From: JAHDFB01 sp964607315
GTDB lineage: Bacteria; Bacteroidota; Bacteroidia; Chitinophagales; Saprospiraceae
Direction of reading: 5' to 3'
Assembly: GCA_964607315.1 (NCBI GenBank)
Contig: CAZSKA010000129.1
Coordinates: 1 to 10,932, forward strand
Length of the DNA stretch: 10,932 nucleotides
In this document: one piece after another, positions 6,228 to 10,932 of the stretch
Position numbering within the stretch: the stretch's first letter is position 1
Layout: every line of letters starts with the position of its first letter
The notes under the pieces: model-generated
What the model saw: only the letters and a program-made list of their open reading frames with translations
Databases searched by the model: none
What the model was told of the DNA's origin: nothing
Position numbers and translations under genes: made by a program

Positions 6228-8345
6228 TTAAACACCTCCTCTTATATCGTAATGGCATCCCCATGAATATATTCCTATAAACCCACTTGGTATTTTATTG
6301 TCATTAATCAAAGCTTGTATGGTAGAACGCAGAGAAGATGGTGTGTAACCTGGCATGGTTTGAATATCTGCAGCAATTCCCACAACATGCTTGCTCAATG
6401 TTGCTGTAGAACCAATTTTCACATTGTGTTCAGGTGAACGATAACCATTAGAAATTCTGAAATTACCTGTTTCTTCTTTTATGGTTTCTAAAGTTGCAAC
6501 TAGTTTTTGCGCATTGCTGTGGAATTCATCTGGCAGTAAATAGCCACTGTTATCAATTCCTATTAAGTGACCATTAGTTATGTCAGCATTTAAATAAGAA
6601 GGCACGTCACCAGCAGTTCCTTGCCTAGCATTATGTAATTGATTAATCTGATCATCGCTCATTGGCTGCCCTCCACTATTCATATAGGCTGTCACCACAA
6701 GTTTTTTCCAAGTTGCAGCACCTGCACTTACCACTCCATCATTACTTAAGTCATTATGTTTTGACTGGAAATGGAAAATACTATTTGCTAACTGAACTGA
6801 TCTTGCCTGTGATGGATTATTAACATTCGCTATTAATTCAGTCTTGTATCCAGCCATTCTTAGTAATGCTTGAATCTTCGATTTATCCGATGCTGTATTA
6901 CTAGCAGATCTACCTACGCTTCGTGAAGTTCTATGTTGAGCTTTGAAACTTTCAGGAATATTTTCGAACTCAGTCTCAGGGGCATTGCTTGGTGCTGTTC
7001 CTGGTACTTGATCAAATTCATCTGTCTCTTCTGAATTTCCTCTTCCAGCATCTTCTTTCGGAGTTGGTTCAGAAACAGGTCCTTCTTCTGTTTCTCCGCC
7101 TCCTTGATCTTGTTCGGGTACTGGATCTGTTGTCGGTTGATATGTTGATAATTTACCCCAGGTTTTTCCACCTGCATCAACTCTTCCGTCTGGGTTTCTA
7201 AATCCTAGAACTTCAGATTGAAATCTTTTTATTGCATCAATCGTATCAGGACCTAAATGTCCATCTACACTAGAGACCATTTCGCCAGATCTTGCTAATT
7301 GTTCATCTGGCAAATAACCTGCATAAACCAATTGTTGCTGAACTAATTTTATATCTGAAGAATTTCCAACATAGCTCTTTTCATCATCATCAAGCCCAAC
7401 AGATTCAGTCAATTCTTCCACAACATGAGTTTCCTCTTCATTCGTTGGAGTATCAGTCTCACTTTCTCCTGTTTCTGGCTTTGTTTCTGTATCTCTATCG
7501 GGTACATCTGATACTTGCTCTCCACCTTCATGAAGACTAGGAGACCATTCATTAATAATACTTTCTTTAGGCAAATCAGTTCCCCATTTGGATGTGTTAC
7601 CAGCATTTAAGGCAACAACGTCATCATAGCTGTTAGGCTGTCCGGCCAATAAAAGAAGTGATCTTTGAAAATCAAAAACTCTTACCGGTGTTTGTTGATA
7701 CCATTTACTATCTCCAGCTTCTAATGCTGCTGCTTCCCAATTATGATCGACTAAATATCCCCATGTTTTTTGATGTTCTTCGTTCCATGCAGTTCCTAAC
7801 TGAAAATTTACAGCTACTAATGCATCAACAAGGGTTTGATTCTCGAAACCAATTTCAACAGCTTGCATATAAGCTGCAGCATAAGCATCTTCTGAATCTT
7901 CCTTCAACCATTGATCAAGAACATTTTGTGGCACAATAGAGCCAAGCGGATATTGTGCTAATTCAGATGCAGATAATAAATGACCAGTTCCTGCAGTTGC
8001 CTTTCCTTCTGAGTCTAGATAGACGTCTTGACGAAATCCCTCTCTGATGGCTAAATGGTCCTTGTTTTCTTGTGTAATTTCATCACTTATGCCTAAGGAC
8101 GCAGTTGCTGGACTTTGTGAACTTGTTTCTGAAGTTGGAGCATGTTTAGGAGCTTGCTTGCTTGTAGTTGAACCTGTTTCTGAAGTTGGAGCATATTCAG
8201 GAGCTTTCTTACTTGCAGTTTTAGAAGTAGTTTCAGCACCTGATTCCTCTGGTTCCGCTGCTGGTCCAAAATTTAAAAGCCCTCTAAGGTAATTACCTAT
8301 TGATTCGAAAATAGGCGTATTGGGTTCTTTGGAAGGTTTGCTCAT
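6228..8345 (-). CDS. Multidomain peptidoglycan hydrolase: GH24 lysozyme + peptidoglycan-binding modules + M15-type peptidase
   Basis: The ATG at 8345 gives 705 residues. Residues 1-90 are a disordered Ser/Thr/Pro/Glu leader with a 17-residue tandem repeat and no signal peptide. Residues 95-240 are a T4-lysozyme-like GH24 domain: Glu102, Asp111 and Thr117 have exactly the spacing of T4 lysozyme Glu11/Asp20/Thr26, and GTGHLL follows, as in the phage enzymes. About 330-400 is a peptidoglycan-binding-1-like module (VQQQLVYAGYL, VDGHLGPDTIDAIKRFQ, TWGKL), and about 488-550 a diverged second one (FHFQSKH, GAATWKKL). Residues 605-705 are an M15-type zinc peptidase (NGYRSPEHN, H653-x6-D660, WGCHYD with H698). 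Acidic linkers join the domains. The protein should cut both glycan strands and peptide stems. Export without a signal peptide suggests a holin-like, lytic or contractile-injection route, which is inferred. The gene lies 75 bases after the glycosyltransferase gene and is followed closely by the lipoprotein gene. Confidence 0.92.
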   Translation of the reverse strand: MSKPSKEPNTPIFESIGNYLRGLLNFGPAAEPEESGAETTSKTASKKAPEYAPTSETGSTTSKQAPKHAPTSETSSQSPATASLGISDEITQENKDHLAIREGFRQDVYLDSEGKATAGTGHLLSASELAQYPLGSIVPQNVLDQWLKEDSEDAYAAAYMQAVEIGFENQTLVDALVAVNFQLGTAWNEEHQKTWGYLVDHNWEAAALEAGDSKWYQQTPVRVFDFQRSLLLLAGQPNSYDDVVALNAGNTSKWGTDLPKESIINEWSPSLHEGGEQVSDVPDRDTETKPETGESETDTPTNEEETHVVEELTESVGLDDDEKSYVGNSSDIKLVQQQLVYAGYLPDEQLARSGEMVSSVDGHLGPDTIDAIKRFQSEVLGFRNPDGRVDAGGKTWGKLSTYQPTTDPVPEQDQGGGETEEGPVSEPTPKEDAGRGNSEETDEFDQVPGTAPSNAPETEFENIPESFKAQHRTSRSVGRSASNTASDKSKIQALLRMAGYKTELIANVNNPSQARSVQLANSIFHFQSKHNDLSNDGVVSAGAATWKKLVVTAYMNSGGQPMSDDQINQLHNARQGTAGDVPSYLNADITNGHLIGIDNSGYLLPDEFHSNAQKLVATLETIKEETGNFRISNGYRSPEHNVKIGSTATLSKHVVGIAADIQTMPGYTPSSLRSTIQALINDNKIPSGFIGIYSWGCHYDIRGGV
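8103..8204 (-). repeat. Two-copy 51-bp coding tandem repeat (17 residues per unit)
   Basis: Two adjacent 51-base units encode APEYAPTSETGSTTSKQ and APKHAPTSETSSQSPAT in the leader of the peptidoglycan hydrolase. The best conserved part is a 26-base core at 8119-8144 and 8170-8195 that differs at one position, which indicates recent duplication at the DNA level. The encoded segment looks disordered and probably serves as a flexible linker or docking tail. Confidence 0.8.
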
Positions 8346-8420
8346 TATCTTTGATTTACCCCAATTTATGCATTATTTCTAAAAAATTCAAGACTCTAAA
8401 AGAAATATCTCTTATTTTTT

Positions 8421-9680
8421 TTATCTGTTCAAAATGGCTATTGCATAATTCTCCCAACTCATGTCTTTTGTTTTCTCTGCTACATTATTTGGATTAAGAG
8501 GATTGTCTAAAAATGCTTCCATCACTTTAGCCATATCATCTGTATTTTCTGCTTCAGCTAAAAGGCCATTAAATCCGTCATCAATTGTTTCCGGGAAATG
8601 TCCAACTTTTGTAGCAAGCAGTGGCTTTTTGAAATTATACGAAAGGGATTCTATTCCGCTTGGAGTAGCGTATTCATAGAACAGAACTACAGCATCACTT
8701 ACTTGAAAATAAGAAGGTAGATCTTCGTTAGGGACAAAGGTATTTACTACCATTGTACGATTTTCTAAGCCATATTTTTTGATTAATTCAAGAGGTCTGT
8801 AATCGCCTTCGTCATCTTTCTTTTTAAGAAATGCACCTTTTGCTATACCGAACAAGAAGGACTTGATCTTATTTTTCAGTTTAGATTTATCGACGGTATT
8901 CCAGAAAGATTCTCCACAGATTAGAAAGCTAACATCATTGCGTTTTGCTGCGACTTTAGAAAAAGCTTCTATTGCGAAATGTAAACCTTTATATTTTCGA
9001 ATAAATCCAAAGAAAAGGAATACGTTTTCTGCCAAATTATTTTCCTTTTTAAACGCCTCAATGTTGAAATTAGGGTCGGGTTTAAAAAGGTCGTAAATAG
9101 GGTGGTAAAGCTTGATGACAGTTTTAGGATTGGGTCGTTTTCCAGTAGTGTTATATTCGTGGTTTTTGCCGAAAAGTTCATCGAGTTCACCCTTGGTTTT
9201 CAGAGCGTGAACGATGTAGTTGTCAGCGTGTTTTATTCCGCGTTTAGTCAATTTGTTGTCAAGGCTAGAGCCTTCTTTTTGGATGACGAAATGAAGGTCA
9301 AAAATGACTTCTATCTCTTTGTGTTTTTTTAATCGTTTGGCTATTCTGCCAAGTGGAATTCCTTGAATAGCAATGGCCCATTGGAAAATAACGATATCAG
9401 GTTTTAGGCTTGCTATATAATCTGCAGTAGCTTTCCAACTAAAAGGATTGTTATAATTCGTAATGTATTTAACGTTGATATTTGTACCTTCTAACAGATC
9501 TGTTTTACTGCTTTTATCTACAAATTCACGTGGTACAATTGCAGGATATTGAACTGTCCAACTCACGATATGTACTTCGCAGTCATCTCTTTTGTCAAAT
9601 GCTTTTGCTAGTGAAGTATTATAGTTTGATATACCTCCTTTGAATTTGGGTCCAGGCCCAAAGCAGACTATTTTTTTCAT
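8421..9680 (-). CDS. Glycosyltransferase family 4-type (GT-B fold)
   Basis: The start is taken at ATG 9680 (419 residues, MKKIVCFGPGPKFKGG), which fits the N-terminal beta strand and Gly-rich loop of GT-B enzymes. It leaves 4 bases after the epimerase stop. An upstream in-frame ATG at 9731 would overlap that gene by 47 bases and add a basic tail. Residues 1-200 form the acceptor half, with GGISNY at 15-20. The donor half begins with FLFFGFIRKYKGL at 221-233, the classic GT4 strand-loop carrying the nucleotide-contacting Arg/Lys. It continues with VNTFVPNEDLPSYFQVSDAVVLFY (312-335) and PSGIES (340-345), a shortened form of the usual EX7E region with Glu344. It likely transfers a sugar from a nucleotide donor in the cytosol to a cell-surface glycan; donor and acceptor cannot be told. 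It is translationally close to the epimerase, which may make its donor. There are no membrane segments. Confidence 0.9.
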   Translation of the reverse strand: MKKIVCFGPGPKFKGGISNYNTSLAKAFDKRDDCEVHIVSWTVQYPAIVPREFVDKSSKTDLLEGTNINVKYITNYNNPFSWKATADYIASLKPDIVIFQWAIAIQGIPLGRIAKRLKKHKEIEVIFDLHFVIQKEGSSLDNKLTKRGIKHADNYIVHALKTKGELDELFGKNHEYNTTGKRPNPKTVIKLYHPIYDLFKPDPNFNIEAFKKENNLAENVFLFFGFIRKYKGLHFAIEAFSKVAAKRNDVSFLICGESFWNTVDKSKLKNKIKSFLFGIAKGAFLKKKDDEGDYRPLELIKKYGLENRTMVVNTFVPNEDLPSYFQVSDAVVLFYEYATPSGIESLSYNFKKPLLATKVGHFPETIDDGFNGLLAEAENTDDMAKVMEAFLDNPLNPNNVAEKTKDMSWENYAIAILNR

Positions 9681-9684
9681 TTGT

Positions 9685-10743
9685 TTATTCGGTCTTTGCT
9701 GCCTTTCTTTCTCTTTCCAAGGCAGCTTCATACATTCTTTTCATTCCTTCTTCCATAGAGATCTTAGCTTTCCAACCTAGTTTGTTCGAAACATAATCCA
9801 TATTACTATAGCGAGAATGAACACCTACAGGTTTGTCTAGAAGGCATTTGATTTCTGGCTTATAACCTGCTATATCAGTAAGAACGTCAATTATTTCTAA
9901 GAAAGATGTTAACCTTCCCATTCCTATGTTAATCGCTGAACCATCTGTGATATGATCCATTGCGAGAAAGATACAATCCATAACATCTTCTATATGGACG
10001 AAATCTCTTCCTTGTTTCCCTGTTCCCCATACTGTCATAGGTTCTTCTCTACGAGCAACTCTTTGGGCAATAGCCGGAATAGGGTAGGTAAGATCTTGGT
10101 CTTCTCCATAACCACTAAATGGTCGAATACAAAGTACAGATACACCGTAATATTCAGAGGCTATCTTAGCTAAATATTCACCAGTTAATTTTGACCATCC
10201 ATAAGTCATATCTGGTTGGCCCATATTGTTGAAGTCAATATCTGACTCGCTTAGCGCAATACTATGAGATTCTGTTTGAAGATTTACAGGATAAGCAGCA
10301 CTTGATGATGGGTATAATGCTCTTGCCGGCTTATGTCTACATATCCAGTAAAAGAACTCTGCATCTATGGCTAAATCCTGTGCTACCATCATGGGGTCTC
10401 CATCAATTACAGCTCGTCCACCTACTATTGCAGCAAAGTGAAAAACATCACTAAACTTATCAAATTCTAAACCGTAAGTGTTCTGAATATAACGATCATC
10501 TGCTGTCATTTTTTGAAGTAGATTACGGAAGTCGTCTTTAATGAAATAAAGGCGTTTATCTTCACCAAATACCTCCATATCACCTATATCTCCAGATTTT
10601 TCTGCTGATAACCAATCAGAAGGATGAGTACCTACAAGTAAATTATCAATAAAAATAATACGATCTTCAGTTGTTTTGAATAGACGTTTTACCATGTTTC
10701 TTCCTACGAAACCACAACCTCCAGATATTAGATGATATTTCAT
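9685..10743 (-). CDS. NAD-dependent epimerase/dehydratase (extended SDR), sugar-nucleotide modifying
   Basis: The ATG at 10743 gives 352 residues, the normal length for an extended short-chain dehydrogenase/reductase acting on nucleotide sugars. Visible motifs are the NAD-binding GGCGFVG at 8-14, HFAAIVGGR at 102-110, the catalytic Ser region SSSAAYP at 146-152, and YGWSK with Tyr181 and Lys185. RPFSGYGE at 207-214 and GRDFVHIEDV at 245-254 form the substrate-binding half typical of GDP- or UDP-sugar epimerases/dehydratases. The exact reaction (for example 4-epimerase, 3,5-epimerase or 4,6-dehydratase) cannot be assigned from motifs alone; the layout resembles GDP-mannose and UDP-sugar epimerases. 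It is the first gene of the visible minus-strand series, with a promoter-like box about 40 bases upstream, and it is directly followed by the glycosyltransferase gene. Together they suggest nucleotide-sugar supply and transfer for a surface polysaccharide. Confidence 0.92.
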   Translation of the reverse strand: MKYHLISGGCGFVGRNMVKRLFKTTEDRIIFIDNLLVGTHPSDWLSAEKSGDIGDMEVFGEDKRLYFIKDDFRNLLQKMTADDRYIQNTYGLEFDKFSDVFHFAAIVGGRAVIDGDPMMVAQDLAIDAEFFYWICRHKPARALYPSSSAAYPVNLQTESHSIALSESDIDFNNMGQPDMTYGWSKLTGEYLAKIASEYYGVSVLCIRPFSGYGEDQDLTYPIPAIAQRVARREEPMTVWGTGKQGRDFVHIEDVMDCIFLAMDHITDGSAINIGMGRLTSFLEIIDVLTDIAGYKPEIKCLLDKPVGVHSRYSNMDYVSNKLGWKAKISMEEGMKRMYEAALERERKAAKTE

Positions 10744-10779
10744 TCAGATGATTTTATATTATGAATAATTCTAATATGG

Positions 10780-10787
10780 CAAAGGTA
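10780..10787 (-). promoter_or_regulatory. Bacteroidota-type -7 promoter box for the epimerase/glycosyltransferase operon
   Basis: On the minus strand the sequence reads TACCTTTG, a perfect match to the Bacteroidota TAnnTTTG element, 36 bases before the ATG at 10743. The expected upstream TTG is not at the usual distance: the nearest, at 10803-10801, is only 13 bases away, so the -33 element is weak or replaced by the adjoining palindrome. Confidence 0.5.
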
Positions 10788-10791
10788 TGAA

Positions 10792-10809
10792 AAATAATTG
10801 CAATTATTT
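10792..10809. promoter_or_regulatory. 18-bp perfect palindrome overlapping the expected -33 region, possible operator
   Basis: AAATAATTGCAATTATTT is a perfect 18-bp palindrome lying 4 bases upstream of the TACCTTTG box, where a -33 element or a regulator dimer would bind. An AT-rich palindrome can arise by chance in this composition, but its position argues for a transcription-factor site. The rest of 10810-10932, up to the window edge, shows no gene that I can support. Confidence 0.35.
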
Positions 10810-10932
10810 GTCAGATTTTCTGTTCAAAGAAAGCTAAGTATCTATAGAGTAATTTTTTATACATACTTATATATCTATATGATAAAATTAATTCAAGCAT
10901 CTATTAGGTGGTTTTATAGTATTATACTAGAT

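Noticed and set aside
6208..6235. GTG start at 6235 for the lipoprotein
   Set aside because: The GTG overlaps the AGGAGG that would have to serve as its ribosome site, and the extension would precede an otherwise clean lipoprotein signal starting at ATG 6208. The AGGAGG itself is 26 bases from that ATG and is explained by Gly codons of the upstream gene.
6914..8292. Several overlapping open frames on both strands within the peptidoglycan hydrolase gene
   Set aside because: They are shadows of a well-supported 705-residue gene with clear domains; their translations are low-complexity and lack starts with any signal.
9645..9662. TTTGGG/CCCAAA inverted repeat resembling the twin palindromes
   Set aside because: It lies inside the glycosyltransferase coding sequence, where it encodes the conserved Gly-Pro-Gly-Pro-Lys-Phe loop, and only 6 bp of stem match.
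9681..9731. ATG start at 9731 for the glycosyltransferase
   Set aside because: It would add 17 charged residues before the conserved N-terminal strand and overlap the epimerase gene; ATG 9680 gives a standard GT-B beginning.
1..10932. CRISPR array, tRNA/rRNA genes, insertion sequence or integrase
   Set aside because: No regularly spaced repeats, no cloverleaf-like sequence and no transposase or integrase motifs were seen on reading both strands.

Overview
The window is AT-rich, and its genes almost all lack a Shine-Dalgarno sequence near the start codon. The one recognisable promoter element, TACCTTTG upstream of the epimerase gene, fits the TAnnTTTG -7 box of Bacteroidota. Together with the protein families present, this suggests a Bacteroidota chromosome, perhaps Cytophagales-like. 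The phylum is an inference and the order is a guess.

Layout: (1) 1-600, plus strand, is the 3' end of a gene entering from outside the window; its function is not recognised. (2) 601-850 is a convergent non-coding gap with a GC-containing hairpin. All remaining genes are on the minus strand, so they are transcribed from high to low coordinates. (3) 10743-9685 encodes an extended-SDR NAD-dependent sugar-nucleotide epimerase/dehydratase, followed 4 bases later by a GT4-type glycosyltransferase (9680-8421). This pair looks like the end of a surface polysaccharide or glycan locus. (4) 8345-6228 encodes an unusual three-activity-type protein: GH24 (T4-lysozyme-like) muramidase, two peptidoglycan-binding-like modules and a C-terminal M15-type zinc peptidase. 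It has no evident signal peptide. A predicted lipoprotein (6208-5546) starts 19 bases after it. (5) 5467-4661 encodes a stand-alone ABC-type/AAA ATPase with all nucleotide-binding motifs intact. (6) 4516-851 encodes a 1221-residue DUF4157 protein. It has an HExxH metalloprotease-like N-terminal domain, a long unknown middle with hydrophobic stretches, a motif resembling the nucleotidyltransferase active site, a very basic linker and a helical tail.

How they may work together: DUF4157 proteins are known to be enriched near extracellular contractile injection systems (eCIS) and among polymorphic toxin-like proteins. A cytoplasmic peptidoglycan hydrolase plus a lipoprotein could belong to the same delivery or release module, for example cell lysis to free particles or penetration of a wall. 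No eCIS sheath, tube, baseplate or spike gene is in the window, so this is a hypothesis. Two almost identical palindromes (624-642 and 5525-5543) bracket the ATPase + DUF4157 pair and are the most intriguing non-coding structure here.
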